Shown here piece after piece: positions 1-8,838 of a stretch of DNA of 59,737 bases (positions are counted from its first letter, which is position 1; each line of letters starts with the position of its first letter). The stretch is from NCBI RefSeq assembly GCF_016908935.1, contig NZ_JAFBEV010000019.1, forward strand, positions 1 to 59,737, in the 5' to 3' direction. A model generated the notes under the pieces. The model was not told the DNA's origin. It worked only from the letters and a program-made list of their open reading frames with translations, and ran no database searches. Origin of the DNA: Sporolactobacillus spathodeae (GTDB lineage: Bacteria; Bacillota; Bacilli; Bacillales; Sporolactobacillaceae). Position numbers and translations under genes: made by a program.

Positions 1-95
1 TCACACCCGTTCCCATCCCGAACACGGCCGTTAAGCTCTTCTGTGCCAATGGTAGTTGGGGGCTGTCCCCCTGCGAGAGTAGGTCACTGCCAGGC
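1..95 (+). rRNA. rrf: 5S rRNA, 3' part
   Basis: The first 95 bases are the 3' part of a 5S rRNA gene, including the conserved CCCATCCCGAACACGG loop region and ending near GCCAGGC. The 5' end lies outside the window. It is the last rRNA gene of an operon and is followed after 5 bases by tRNA-Val, so the tRNAs are probably cotranscribed with the rRNAs. Confidence 0.93.
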
Positions 96-100
96 CTTAT

Positions 101-173
101 GGAGGATTAGCTCAGCTGGGAGAGCGTCTGCCTTACAAGCAGAGGGTCATAGGTTCGAGCCCTATATCCTCCA
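101..173 (+). tRNA. tRNA-Val (UAC)
   Basis: A 73-base cloverleaf with acceptor pairing GGAGGAT/ATCCTCC, anticodon TAC and T-loop TTCGAGC. The discriminator is A and CCA is not encoded. First gene of the tRNA cluster. Confidence 0.95.
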
Positions 174-181
174 TATTTTAT

Positions 182-254
182 GCCGGTCTAGCTCAATTGG
201 TAGAGCAACTGAATCGTAATCAGTAGGTTGGGGGTTCAAGTCCTCTGACCGGCA
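182..254 (+). tRNA. tRNA-Thr (CGU)
   Basis: Cloverleaf with acceptor GCCGGTC/GACCGGC. The anticodon stem is ACTGA/TCAGT around loop ATCGTAA, giving anticodon CGT, which reads ACG. From memory, the matching B. subtilis trnJ cluster has the UGU isoacceptor here, so the wobble base appears changed. CCA is not encoded. Confidence 0.9.
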
Positions 255-266
255 CTCTTTAAATGT

Positions 267-341
267 GAGCCGCTAGCTCAGGGGTAGAGCATCTGACTTT
301 TAATCAGAGGGTCGAGGGTTCAAATCCCTCGCGGCTCACCA
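267..341 (+). tRNA. tRNA-Lys (UUU)
   Basis: Cloverleaf with acceptor GAGCCGC/GCGGCTC, anticodon loop CTTTTAA (anticodon TTT) and T-loop TTCAAAT. The 3' CCA is encoded (339-341). Confidence 0.95.
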
Positions 342-366
342 TTACAATTAAATTTTATGTAATGAC

Positions 367-441
367 GCGGAAGTAGTTCAGTGGTAGAACATCACCTTGC
401 CATGGTGGGGGTCGCGGGTTCGAATCCCGTCTTCCGCTCCA
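367..441 (+). tRNA. tRNA-Gly (GCC)
   Basis: Cloverleaf with acceptor GCGGAAG/CTTCCGC, anticodon GCC in the loop after CACC, T-loop TTCGAAT, and encoded CCA at 439-441. Confidence 0.95.
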
Positions 442-458
442 TTTTCATTTATTCGCAT

Positions 459-547
459 GCCGGGGTGGCGAAATTGGCAGACGCACAGGACTTAAAATCC
501 TGCGGTGGGTAACCACCGTGCCGGTTCGAGTCCGGCCCTCGGCACCA
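459..547 (+). tRNA. tRNA-Leu (UAA)
   Basis: An 89-base class II tRNA with a long variable arm (GGTGGGTAACCACC). The anticodon stem CAGGA/TCCTG encloses CTTAAAA, giving anticodon TAA. CCA is encoded at the 3' end. The Leu-UAG gene that I recall in this position of B. subtilis trnJ is absent. Confidence 0.95.
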
Positions 548-567
548 TTTTTGTATTTTTTTGATAT

Positions 568-644
<77 letters not shown>

Positions 645-647
645 TTT

Positions 648-721
648 CGGGAAGTGGCTCAGCTTGGTAGAGCACCACGTTCGGGACGTGGGGGTCGCAG
701 GTTCAAATCCTGTCTTCCCGA
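648..721 (+). tRNA. tRNA-Pro (CGG)
   Basis: Cloverleaf with acceptor CGGGAAG/CTTCCCG. Anticodon stem CCACG/CGTGG encloses TTCGGGA, giving anticodon CGG, which reads CCG. From memory the B. subtilis trnJ counterpart is UGG. CCA is not encoded. Confidence 0.9.
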
Positions 722-732
722 TTATTGTCTTT

Positions 733-805
733 GGGGCCTTAGCTCAGCTGGGAGAGCGCCTGCTTTGCACGCAGGAGGTCAGGGGTTCGATCCCCCTAGG
801 CTCCA
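733..805 (+). tRNA. tRNA-Ala (UGC)
   Basis: Cloverleaf with acceptor GGGGCCT/AGGCTCC, anticodon TGC and T-loop TTCGATC; CCA is not encoded. Last tRNA of the cluster, followed at once by an intrinsic terminator. Confidence 0.95.
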
Positions 806-821
806 TATCATTAACGGAAAG

Positions 822-858
822 CAGACTGTCTGACAAGTTCAGGCAGTCTGTTTTTTTT
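822..858 (+). terminator. Terminator of the rrn-tRNA operon
   Basis: Inverted repeat CAGACTGTCTGA (822-833) and TCAGGCAGTCTG (839-850), with one T-G pair, followed by eight T. It closes the rRNA-tRNA unit. Confidence 0.9.
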
Positions 859-875
859 CGCCAATATAGCAATAA

Positions 876-1087
876 GGACTTGGCTACGCCAAGTTTATCT
901 TAAGAGATAAGAAAGTATAAGGATTTTTGCACAAAAATGCAGCGCTGGCGCGAGATGCCTGCGGGAAAAACGAGCCAAGTGAAACCCAGCAGATTCTAGT
1001 TTGATTGAGGAGGCTCACGGATCGCCCGCGGCAAGCGAGCAGCCGAAGCGCAATTGTTAAAAAAAACTTGGTTATGCCAAGTTTTTC
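876..1087 (+). repeat. Dispersed intergenic repeat, copy A (tail plus full copy)
   Basis: Most complete copy of a family seen at seven loci or more in the window. A free-standing tail hairpin ACTTGGctacgCCAAGT lies at 878-894. A full copy follows: head AAGAAAGTATAAGG (near 909), CACAAAAATGCAGCG, arm GCCTGCGGG (958-965), GAGGAGGCTC, core CCCGCGGCAAGCGAGCAGCC (1025-1043), GCGCAATTGTT, and a tail hairpin ACTTGGttatgCCAAGT with TTTTTCT (to 1087). It fills most of the gene-free stretch between tRNA-Ala and ctsR. There is no coding potential. Confidence 0.75.
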
Positions 1088-1141
1088 TGACTTTTTGATA
1101 TGTATTAATCAAAGATGAAAAAATGTCGGGTTTTTGATCGG

Positions 1142-1170
1142 TTGATAAATTGGCTCAATTAAGCCATAAT
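1142..1170 (+). promoter_or_regulatory. Sigma-A promoter of ctsR
   Basis: TTGATA (1142-1147), 17-base spacer, CATAAT (1165-1170). The expected start near 1177 abuts the CtsR operator, so CtsR binding would block initiation or escape. Confidence 0.7.
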
Positions 1171-1178
1171 ATTATTAT

Positions 1179-1195
1179 AGTCAAAGTTAGTCAAA
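1179..1195 (+). promoter_or_regulatory. CtsR operator (tandem heptads)
   Basis: AGTCAAA-GTT-AGTCAAA, a direct heptad repeat with 3-base spacing matching the CtsR consensus (A/G)GTCAAA-N3-(A/G)GTCAAA. It lies just downstream of the ctsR -10 element, in line with autorepression. Confidence 0.85.
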
Positions 1196-1215
1196 GTCAG
1201 GGAGGTCATGCCCCG

Positions 1216-1680
1216 ATGCGCAATATCTCAGATATCATTGAAAAATATATTAAAGAGGTCTTGGACTCAAGCGATATTGATATCATTAAGCTAAAACGCA
1301 GCGAATTGGCGGAAAAATTTCAATGTGTGCCATCGCAGATTAATTATGTTCTGAAGACCCGCTTTTCTATTGAACGCGGTTATGTTGTTGAGAGTAAACG
1401 CGGCGGTGGTGGCTATATTCAGGTTGTTAAGGTTCGCCCAGTTACTGATGCAGATTTAATTGATGAAATGATGCGAATTATTGGGTATAAAATTACGGAA
1501 AATATGGCAGATTCAATTATTGTGCATCTGCTGGAAGAAGAAGTGATTAGTGATCGAGAGGCGCGGTTGATGCTGAGCGCAATTGATCAAGGCGTGAATG
1601 ACTTAGACATTCCGATTCGGGATGAAATGCGAGCCAATCTTTTAAAGGCCATGCTCTTGTCGTTGACATACAGTCGCTGA
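1216..1680 (+). CDS. ctsR: CtsR, repressor of class III heat-shock genes
   Basis: A 154-residue dimeric repressor that controls clp genes and its own operon. The N-terminal winged helix has the family signature KFQCVPSQINYV and the basic wing with the tetraglycine RGGGGY that enters the operator minor groove and acts as the heat sensor. I chose the ATG at 1216 because it sits 10 bases after GGGAGG and gives the usual start MRNISDIIE; a longer frame from 1150 would run through promoter and operator. In B. subtilis it is followed by mcsA and mcsB; here a 460-base gap leads directly to clpC. Confidence 0.95.
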   Translation: MRNISDIIEKYIKEVLDSSDIDIIKLKRSELAEKFQCVPSQINYVLKTRFSIERGYVVESKRGGGGYIQVVKVRPVTDADLIDEMMRIIGYKITENMADSIIVHLLEEEVISDREARLMLSAIDQGVNDLDIPIRDEMRANLLKAMLLSLTYSR

Positions 1681-2140
1681 TCGGATCCGTCCGAAACTTC
1701 CGGCTGCGTCATAAAGATGAAACGCTGCATAATAAAATAGAGAAGCGGGAACCATTTTTTTCAAAGTTGATGGCCCTCTTTTTTGCGGCAGTTTAGAGGA
1801 TTTTTGTAGGTGTAAAACGAATAGTATAAAAGTGGGCAGTAGTTTGCCTGCGGGAACGAAAGTACGAGAATTTGGATGTATTTACCGGGCACTTTCAGGG
1901 GAAAATAGAGAACTGTGCCCCACATAACGGAAGGGTTAATTCTTTATTTTCACAAGAGTCTGAGCATAAATGTTTGAAGATTTAATTTAGGTTCTCTACA
2001 ATAAACGGAACAGGAGATACAGCCGTGGAATAAGTAAACGATCCACTATTGCGGCGGCCTTCTGTCGAAGTATTTACACAGTAACAGGCAGTGATGCATT
2101 TTAAATAAGGCCATGAGAGCAACCAAAGGAGGCCAAAATT
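1681..2140 (+). other. Gap where mcsA and mcsB would be expected
   Basis: These 460 bases between ctsR and clpC hold no credible gene. I searched for the zinc-finger cysteines of McsA and the guanido-kinase residues of McsB and saw neither. The stretch has a candidate clpC promoter (1974-2002) and a faint resemblance to the dispersed repeat at 1823-1880 (GTATAAA then GCCTGCGGGAACGA). It is too short for the two genes, which together need roughly 1.6 kb. Confidence 0.6.
1974..2002 (+). promoter_or_regulatory. Candidate clpC promoter
   Basis: TTGAAG (1974-1979), 17-base spacer, TACAAT (1997-2002), 138 bases upstream of clpC. I see no CtsR heptads next to it, so clpC may be partly uncoupled from CtsR. 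Confidence 0.45.
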
Positions 2141-4603
2141 ATGATGTTCGGAAGATTTACGGAGCGTGCACAGAAGGTTCTTGCCCTTTCTCAGGAAGAG
2201 GCGATGCGCCTGGGGCATAATAATATCGGTACCGAGCATATTCTGCTTGGACTTGTTCGCGAAGGGGATGGCATCGCGGCCAAAGCACTGATTGCGCTGA
2301 ATCTGAGCCCGGAGAAAATCCAAAAGGAAGTGGAAGCGCTGATTGGCCGTGGCAACGAGACCGTTCAAACACCGCATTATACGCCGAGAGCGAAACGCGT
2401 GATTGAATTGTCCATGGACGAGGCGAGAAAAATCGGCCACTCGTATGTTGGCACGGAACATATTCTGCTTGGGCTGATCCGCGAAGGCGAAGGCGTAGCA
2501 GCTCGAGTGCTAAATAACCTTGGTGTCAGTTTGAACAAGGCGCGACAGCAAGTCCTGCAGCTTTTAGGCAGCCACGAGGCAACCTCCGGCGGCACGCAGG
2601 GGCGTAATACGGCTCACGCGAGCACGCCAACGTTGGACAGTCTGGCACGTGATCTGACTGCGATGGCTGCTGAAGGCGGCCTCGATCCAGTCATTGGCAG
2701 AAACAAGGAAATTGAGCGTGTTATCGAAGTGCTCAGCCGCCGGACAAAGAACAATCCGGTGCTGATCGGTGAGCCTGGCGTCGGAAAGACAGCTGTGGCC
2801 GAAGGATTGGCTCAGGAAATTGTGAACAACGAAGTGCCTGAGATTCTGCGCGACAAACGTGTCATGACGCTTGATATGGGAACCGTTGTCGCCGGTACGA
2901 AATATCGCGGTGAATTTGAGGACCGCCTGAAAAAAGTAATGGACGAAATCCGTCAAGCCGGCAATATTATACTATTTATCGATGAACTTCACACATTGAT
3001 CGGCGCTGGTGGCGCAGAAGGCGCTATTGATGCATCGAATATCCTCAAACCGTCTTTGTCCCGCGGCGAATTGCAGTGCATCGGGGCGACGACGCTTGAC
3101 GAATATAGAAAATACATTGAAAAGGATGCGGCTTTGGAACGACGCTTCCAGCCGATTAAGGTTAAAGAACCAACGAAAGATCAGTCCATTCAAATCCTTA
3201 AGGGCTTGCGTGATCGCTATGAGGCGCATCATCGGGTCAAAATTACCGATGCGGCAATTGAAGCTGCTGTTCGCCTGTCTGATCGCTATATTTCCGATCG
3301 TTTTCTTCCAGATAAAGCGATTGATTTGATTGATGAGGCAGCTTCCAAAGTTCGACTACGTTCGTATACCGCACCGCCGAATCTCAAGGAATTGGAGCAG
3401 CGTCTTGAAACGGTGAAAAAGGAAAAAGATGCCGCTGTTCAAAGCCAGGAGTTCGAAAAGGCTGCTTCGTTGCGAGATAACGAACAGAAATTGAAGGAAC
3501 AAGTTGATGTTTGCGAAAAGGAATGGAAAGAGAAGCAGGGCAAGGAAAATACTCAGGTTTTGCCAGATGATGTTGCGCTTGTTGTAGCTAATTGGACCGG
3601 TGTGCCAGTCGTCAAATTGGAGGAGCACGAAAGTGAGCGCTTGCTCCATATGGAGGACATTCTGCATCAGCGAGTGGTTGGTCAGGATGAGGCGATTAAA
3701 GCAATTTCCCATGCGATTCGCCGGGCACGTGCCGGCTTAAAGGATCCGAAACGGCCGATTGGCTCATTCATTTTTCTCGGACCGACCGGTGTCGGCAAGA
3801 CTGAACTTGCTCGTGCCGTTGCTGAGACATTGTTCGGAGACGAAGAGGCTATTATTCGAATTGACATGTCGGAGTATATGGAGAAGCATACCACATCGCG
3901 ACTTGTTGGGTCCCCTCCTGGCTATGTCGGTCATGAAGAAGGCGGACAGCTGACTGAAAAAGTGCGCCAGAAGCCTTATTCCGTTATCCTTTTCGATGAA
4001 ATTGAAAAGGCGCATCCGGATGTCTTTAATATTCTACTCCAAGTGCTTGATGACGGTCGTTTAACCGATTCGAAAGGACGGACAGTTGATTTCCGTAATA
4101 CGGCGATTATCATGACCTCAAATGTCGGCGCGAGTGAACTGAAGCGCAATAAATACGTTGGTTTTTCGGTTGGCGATGAGGGACATGAGTATAAGGAAAT
4201 GAAGGGCAAGGTGATGAATTCGCTCAAAAAAGCGTTCCGCCCAGAGTTCCTTAATCGTTTAGACGAAATCATTGTCTTCCATGAGTTAACGAAACCGCAG
4301 CTGCTAGAAATCGTTTCGCTGCTTGCTGAACAATTGAAGCACCGGTTATCAAGTCAAGGCATTGTAATTGAGCTAACCGAGGCAGCCAAGAAGCAGATTG
4401 TGGAAGAAGGCTATGATGCGGAATATGGTGCTCGTCCTTTGCGACGCGCGTTGCAGCGACGTGTCGAAGATAAATTGTCCGAAGAATTACTGAAGGGCAA
4501 TATTGCCAAGGGCACGCATGTGGTTATTGATTATCAAGACGGTACGTACCAAGTGCAGACAAAGCCTAAAGAAGAAGAGGAAAAAGCTGTCGCAAAGTCG
4601 TGA
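2141..4603 (+). CDS. clpC: ClpC, AAA+ unfoldase of the Clp protease
   Basis: An 820-residue Hsp100 ATPase that feeds proteins into ClpP with adaptors such as MecA. Order: two N-terminal Clp repeats (about 1-145), first AAA+ module with Walker A GEPGVGKT and Walker B IILFIDE, a middle coiled domain (about 400-485), and a second AAA+ module with GPTGVGKT and the sensor region [11 protein letters not shown]. The start [11 protein letters not shown] follows a perfect AAAGGAGG by 8 bases. Length matches the family (B. subtilis 810). In B. subtilis McsB marks substrates for ClpC; its gene is not here, so adaptor use may differ. Confidence 0.97.
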   Translation: MMFGRFTERAQKVLALSQEEAMRLGHNNIGTEHILLGLVREGDGIAAKALIALNLSPEKIQKEVEALIGRGNETVQTPHYTPRAKRVIELSMDEARKIGHSYVGTEHILLGLIREGEGVAARVLNNLGVSLNKARQQVLQLLGSHEATSGGTQGRNTAHASTPTLDSLARDLTAMAAEGGLDPVIGRNKEIERVIEVLSRRTKNNPVLIGEPGVGKTAVAEGLAQEIVNNEVPEILRDKRVMTLDMGTVVAGTKYRGEFEDRLKKVMDEIRQAGNIILFIDELHTLIGAGGAEGAIDASNILKPSLSRGELQCIGATTLDEYRKYIEKDAALERRFQPIKVKEPTKDQSIQILKGLRDRYEAHHRVKITDAAIEAAVRLSDRYISDRFLPDKAIDLIDEAASKVRLRSYTAPPNLKELEQRLETVKKEKDAAVQSQEFEKAASLRDNEQKLKEQVDVCEKEWKEKQGKENTQVLPDDVALVVANWTGVPVVKLEEHESERLLHMEDILHQRVVGQDEAIKAISHAIRRARAGLKDPKRPIGSFIFLGPTGVGKTELARAVAETLFGDEEAIIRIDMSEYMEKHTTSRLVGSPPGYVGHEEGGQLTEKVRQKPYSVILFDEIEKAHPDVFNILLQVLDDGRLTDSKGRTVDFRNTAIIMTSNVGASELKRNKYVGFSVGDEGHEYKEMKGKVMNSLKKAFRPEFLNRLDEIIVFHELTKPQLLEIVSLLAEQLKHRLSSQGIVIELTEAAKKQIVEEGYDAEYGARPLRRALQRRVEDKLSEELLKGNIAKGTHVVIDYQDGTYQVQTKPKEEEEKAVAKS

Positions 4604-4630
4604 CTGTCACTATATATCAGGAATCACAAT

Positions 4631-4666
4631 AAAGAAGCCGGGTTGATCTGCCTTGGCTTCTTTGGC
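4631..4666 (+). terminator. Probable terminator after clpC
   Basis: AAAGAAGCC (4631-4639) and GGCTTCTTT (4655-4663) form a 9-bp stem with a 15-base loop, 27 bases after the clpC stop. The T-run is short and belongs to the stem. Confidence 0.55.
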
Positions 4667-4690
4667 TTCATGAAATGAAGTGCGCTGTAC

Positions 4691-4848
4691 AAGAATAAGA
4701 ATGTATAAGATTTTGCGCAAAAGATGGAGTGAAGGCGCTCTGGCGCCTTGCGGGATAAGTGAACCAAGTACGACCCGTAGATTATCGTCTATCTGAGGAG
4801 ACGCGCGGCGCCCGCGGCAAGCGAGCAGCCAAAGCCAAGTTTTTCTCA
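4691..4848 (+). repeat. Dispersed intergenic repeat, copy B
   Basis: Shares with copy A the head (AAGAATGTATAAGATTTTGCGCAAAA), the GC arm GCGCCTTGCGGG, the GAGGAGACGCGCGG segment, the core CCCGCGGCAAGCGAGCAGCC (4811-4830) and the tail CCAAGTTTTTCTCAAG. The 5' arm of the tail hairpin is deleted, so it should not terminate. It ends 47 bases before the radA start codon. Confidence 0.7.
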
Positions 4849-4894
4849 AGTGCGAAGCAATGGATTGCCACGGGTAGACAGGACAGGTGATGAC

Positions 4895-6304
4895 ATGGCG
4901 AAATCGAAAACAATATTTATCTGCCAGGAATGTGGCTACGAGAGTCCAAAATGGATGGGTCGTTGCCCTGGTTGTCAGAATTGGAACACAATGGTAGAAG
5001 AGACGCTTCGACCGGCGCGGACATCCGCTGGCCGTCAGGTGAAGACGGAAAGCAAACCGTCTCGTCTGACGGATGTCGTTCTTGAAGAGGAGCCGCGTAT
5101 TGTAACTGAATTAAAGGAGTTCAACCGGGTCATGGGGGGTGGTATTGTGCCTGCTTCTCTGACCTTGGTCGGCGGTGATCCAGGTATCGGCAAATCGACG
5201 CTCCTTCTCCAAGTCTGTGATCAGCTGGCTTCAGGTGGTGTTCGCGTGTTGTATATCTCAGGAGAAGAATCCGTCCGTCAGACGAAAATGCGAGCCAGCC
5301 GTCTGCATGTATCTGCCCCAGAACTTTATGTCCTTGCAGAAACGGACATTCGCCATATTGAGGATCAGATTGAAAACGTTCAGCCAGTTGTTTTAATTAT
5401 TGATTCGATTCAGACGATATATGATTCGGAAATGAGTTCCGCACCAGGAAGTATCTCTCAGATCAAGGAATGTACGGCGCAACTGCTTCGTCTGTCCAAG
5501 GAATCGGGCGTGGCGGTGTTTATCGTCGGACATGTCACCAAAAACGGTGCTTTGGCTGGTCCACGGACACTCGAACACATGGTTGATACGGTTTTATATT
5601 TCGAAGGTGAACGCCATCACACATTTCGTATCCTTAGGGCGGTTAAAAACCGCTTCGGTTCGACGAATGAAATGGGTGTGTTCGAAATGAAAGAAGATGG
5701 ATTAACAGAAGTTTCCAATCCCTCGGAAATTTTTCTTCAGGAACGGTCCAAGGGCGCGGCTGGTTCAGCAATCGCATCGGCAATGGAAGGCACGCGGCCA
5801 GTGCTCGTTGAAATTCAGGCGCTTGTGACACCGACGAGTTTCGGTAATCCGCGGCGAATGGCTGCTGGCATGGATAATCACCGGGTTTCTTTGTTGATGG
5901 CGGTACTGGAGAAGCGAGTCGGGCTGCTTCTTCAGAATCAGGATGCCTATATCAATATTGCGGGGGGTATCAAGCTGGATGAACCAGCCATTGACCTCGC
6001 ATGCGCGCTCAGCATTGCTTCAAGCTTCAATAACCAGCCAACGCCGATAACTGATGTGTTCATCGGCGAAGTCGGCCTGACTGGAGAGGTTCGGCGTGTG
6101 TCGCGGATTGAGCAGCGCGTTCGCGAGGCGGCAAAGCTTGGTTTCACAAAGGCCTATGTTCCAGCGAAGAATATCGGCGGGTGGACACCGCCTGAAGGCA
6201 TGCGCTTGGTTGGGGTTGAAACACTGGCCCAGACAATCCAAATTGCGCTCGGCAGCGTGCAGCCGCCGCAAGAAGAGGATTCTTTTTTTCTGGAAGACTT
6301 GTAA
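4895..6304 (+). CDS. radA: RadA, branch-migration ATPase
   Basis: A 469-residue RecA-like helicase that processes recombination intermediates. It has an N-terminal four-cysteine zinc finger (CQECGYES...CPGC, residues 9-26), a RecA core with Walker [11 protein letters not shown], the RadA motif KNRFGS, and a C-terminal Lon-like domain (about 300-469). The frame is open from 4850, but those codons follow directly on repeat copy B; the ATG at 4895 gives the normal start [14 protein letters not shown]. Its ribosome binding site (ACAGGTGA) is modest. disA, next to radA in B. subtilis, is missing; yacL follows after 110 bases. Confidence 0.95.
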   Translation: MAKSKTIFICQECGYESPKWMGRCPGCQNWNTMVEETLRPARTSAGRQVKTESKPSRLTDVVLEEEPRIVTELKEFNRVMGGGIVPASLTLVGGDPGIGKSTLLLQVCDQLASGGVRVLYISGEESVRQTKMRASRLHVSAPELYVLAETDIRHIEDQIENVQPVVLIIDSIQTIYDSEMSSAPGSISQIKECTAQLLRLSKESGVAVFIVGHVTKNGALAGPRTLEHMVDTVLYFEGERHHTFRILRAVKNRFGSTNEMGVFEMKEDGLTEVSNPSEIFLQERSKGAAGSAIASAMEGTRPVLVEIQALVTPTSFGNPRRMAAGMDNHRVSLLMAVLEKRVGLLLQNQDAYINIAGGIKLDEPAIDLACALSIASSFNNQPTPITDVFIGEVGLTGEVRRVSRIEQRVREAAKLGFTKAYVPAKNIGGWTPPEGMRLVGVETLAQTIQIALGSVQPPQEEDSFFLEDL

Positions 6305-6414
6305 ACTGTAAACGAAGTTTGTGTATCGGGATTAATAGAAATGTGGGATTATTTAAAGAATCTGTTTCATTTCCGATTATTTGTCAATAATGTTTTAAGG
6401 AGGTGATAGAAAAG

Positions 6415-7515
6415 ATGTTAAAACGTATTATCCAGCTATTTTTTATTCTTTTAGGCGGTACATTAGGCTTTGTTTATCTGCCGAATATTGTCGTGCTTCT
6501 GAATTTTGGAAATGGAGTTCCGGACTGGATTGGGTCGCCGTTTTTCGGCATGATTGTCGGGGCGCTAGTGCTGGCGTTGGTTACTTTTTGGTTTGTGGAC
6601 TCATTGCTTAATTTCTTCAAAACATTAGAAGATCGGATTATTAAAGCGCCAGTCACAGATGTTGTCTTCGGTACAATCGGGCTTGCTTTCGGGCTTGTTA
6701 TTGCTTTTTTGATCCAGTTACCCCTTTCCCGATTTAATATTGCTGGGTTCGGTACGGTTCTACCGATCTTTATTTACATTCTGCTCGGGTATTTCTTTTT
6801 CCGAATTGGTTCGAAAAAGCGGGATGAATTAATCAGTCTTTTCCACATTCCGGCTCGCAGCAAGGATAAGAAGCGTGAAACGAGAATTGAGGCGCCTGCT
6901 TCAGGTATTCCGTATAAGATTTTTGATACGAGTGTCATCATTGACGGCCGTATTGCCGATATTTGCCAAACGGGATTCCTTGAAGGGACAATGGTCATCC
7001 CTCATTTCGTTCTTGAAGAGTTGCAGCATATTGCGGATTCTTCCGATGTTCTGAAGCGGAACAGAGGACGGCGCGGACTCGATATCCTTAATCGGATCCA
7101 GAAGGATACGTCGATCCATGTGGATTTGTATGAGGGCGATTATGACGATATTACAGAGGTAGACAGCAAACTCGTCCGTCTGGCCAAAGCGATGAATGGT
7201 ATCGTCGTCACGAATGATTTTAACCTGAATAAGGTATGTGAATTTCAGGGCGTTCCTGTACTGAACATCAATGATCTGGCCAATGCGGTTAAGCCGGTTG
7301 TTCTTCCGGGCGAGGAACTTCAGGTTCAGGTTATTAAAGGTGGTAAAGAGCAGAACCAGGGTGTTGGCTATCTTGATGATGGAACGATGATTGTCGTAGA
7401 AGAGGGGCACCGCTATATCGGCAAGACCATTGATGTGATCATCACCAGTGTGTTGCAAACATCAGCCGGTCGAATGATTTTTGCCAAACCGAAGATGCTT
7501 GAAAAAGCATTGTAA
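6415..7515 (+). CDS. yacL: YacL-type membrane PIN-TRAM protein
   Basis: A 366-residue protein of the YacL family. About four hydrophobic segments occupy residues 5-135, followed by a PIN nuclease fold whose acidic residues are visible in [14 protein letters not shown], in the EVDSKL stretch and in VTNDFN, and a C-terminal TRAM-type RNA-binding domain ending near residue 355. The cellular role is unsettled; a membrane-bound RNase is the family inference. The ATG at 6415 has AAGGAGGTGAT 7 bases upstream; the earlier in-frame GTG at 6403 lies inside that site. Confidence 0.9.
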   Translation: MLKRIIQLFFILLGGTLGFVYLPNIVVLLNFGNGVPDWIGSPFFGMIVGALVLALVTFWFVDSLLNFFKTLEDRIIKAPVTDVVFGTIGLAFGLVIAFLIQLPLSRFNIAGFGTVLPIFIYILLGYFFFRIGSKKRDELISLFHIPARSKDKKRETRIEAPASGIPYKIFDTSVIIDGRIADICQTGFLEGTMVIPHFVLEELQHIADSSDVLKRNRGRRGLDILNRIQKDTSIHVDLYEGDYDDITEVDSKLVRLAKAMNGIVVTNDFNLNKVCEFQGVPVLNINDLANAVKPVVLPGEELQVQVIKGGKEQNQGVGYLDDGTMIVVEEGHRYIGKTIDVIITSVLQTSAGRMIFAKPKMLEKAL

Positions 7516-7550
7516 TCTTTTCAGGGCTGAAGAAAGACGGGGAATTTTCG

Positions 7551-8249
7551 ATGAGTTATCAGGTGGTAGTCGTGGCAGCAGGTCGCGGCGCACGGATGGG
7601 GGCGGCGCAGAACAAGGTCTTGTTGCCGATTAGGGAAATACCGGTGATTTGCCGCACTTTGCGGGTTTTTGATAATGATCCGGACTGCGCGCAGATTGTA
7701 CTCGTTGCCAAACCGTCCGAACAAGACACGTTCCGTTCGGTTCTCGCAAAGGAGAATCTGGCGACGCCGCTTGCTTTCGCAAATGGCGGTAAAGAACGTC
7801 AGGACAGTGTCTATAACGGCCTGCTAGCAATCAGCGGAAGAGAAGCTGATCCGATCGTGTTGATTCATGATGGGGCGCGGCCTTTTCTGAAAAAAAAACA
7901 GATTGCTGCAGTGACATCCGCGGCAGATGACACGGGGGCGGCTATTCTTGCTGTTCCGGTCAAAGACACGATCAAAGAGGTCAGCGAAGGCGAGGTCAAA
8001 CAAACGCTGAAGCGGGAAAGCCTGTGGGCGGTGCAAACCCCGCAGGCTTTTCGCCTGTCGCTGATTTTGGAGGCGCACCGTCAGGGTATGAAAAAGAAAT
8101 ATACCGTGACGGATGATGCGTCGCTTGTGGAGCAATGCGGGCTGTCCGTGCATGTTGTACGTGGATCTTATGAAAATATAAAATTAACAACACCGGAAGA
8201 TATGATTTTTGCAGAAAAGTTGCTTGAGGAAGAGGAGAAAAAACAATGA
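7551..8249 (+). CDS. ispD: 2-C-methyl-D-erythritol 4-phosphate cytidylyltransferase
   Basis: A 232-residue enzyme of the MEP isoprenoid pathway that transfers CMP from CTP to methylerythritol phosphate. The nucleotide-binding N-terminus AAGRGARMG, the lysine of NKVLLPI and the later [10 protein letters not shown] and KDTIK motifs are all present. The stop overlaps the start of ispF (ATGA), so the two pathway enzymes are translationally coupled, as in B. subtilis. Confidence 0.96.
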   Translation: MSYQVVVVAAGRGARMGAAQNKVLLPIREIPVICRTLRVFDNDPDCAQIVLVAKPSEQDTFRSVLAKENLATPLAFANGGKERQDSVYNGLLAISGREADPIVLIHDGARPFLKKKQIAAVTSAADDTGAAILAVPVKDTIKEVSEGEVKQTLKRESLWAVQTPQAFRLSLILEAHRQGMKKKYTVTDDASLVEQCGLSVHVVRGSYENIKLTTPEDMIFAEKLLEEEEKKQ

Positions 8250-8737
8250 GAATTGGACATGGCTTTGATGTGCATCAATTTGCGGAAGACCGGCCGTTGC
8301 TGATCGGCGGGATCTCAATTCCCTATGCGCTCGGTCTGGCTGGTCATTCAGATGCTGATGTCTTGCTGCACGCGATCAGCGATGCGCTGCTCGGCGCTGT
8401 TGCGGCCGGTGACATCGGCAAACATTTTCCTGATACAGATGCTGCCTATAAAAATGCTGATTCAAAAGTGCTGCTCGCTCATGTGGCTAAGATTGTCCGA
8501 GAAAAAGGTTATGAGATTGGCAATATTGATGCGGTGGTTATTGCCCAGAATCCAAAGCTAGCGCCTTATATCCCAGATATGTGTCGGGTGATTGCTGAGG
8601 TGCTCGCTGTGTCTGAGGAACAGATAAATGTTAAAGCGACGACGACAGAAAAACTCGGTTTTACGGGTCGGGGTGAGGGCATCGCTTCCGAAGCCGTTTG
8701 CCTGCTAGATAAAATCACAGATGAGACGAACGGCTGA
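8246..8737 (+). CDS. ispF: 2-C-methyl-D-erythritol 2,4-cyclodiphosphate synthase
   Basis: A 163-residue trimeric zinc enzyme that cyclises the IspE product in isoprenoid synthesis. Metal ligands are seen in GFDVHQF (Asp and His) and in the [11 protein letters not shown] motif; KHFPDTD and the C-terminal [15 protein letters not shown] are also family hallmarks. It starts inside the last codons of ispD. About 100 bases without a clear promoter separate it from gltX. Confidence 0.96.
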   Translation: MRIGHGFDVHQFAEDRPLLIGGISIPYALGLAGHSDADVLLHAISDALLGAVAAGDIGKHFPDTDAAYKNADSKVLLAHVAKIVREKGYEIGNIDAVVIAQNPKLAPYIPDMCRVIAEVLAVSEEQINVKATTTEKLGFTGRGEGIASEAVCLLDKITDETNG

Positions 8738-8838
8738 AACAGCTGAAGGCAGAAAGTATGCTCTTTTTTGCAGAAATTATTTCCTGAGTTTGTCCATCCG
8801 TGCTAAAATAAAAGCAATAACGGAAAGTGGTGAATGTC

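Noticed and set aside
1681-2140. Decayed mcsA or mcsB in the ctsR-clpC gap
   Set aside because: I looked for CxxC zinc fingers and guanido-kinase residues in all frames and found none; the gap is also too short.
8738-8838. Promoter for gltX (TTTCCT with TAAAAT)
   Set aside because: The -35 is poor and the spacing is 18 bases; nothing else supports it.
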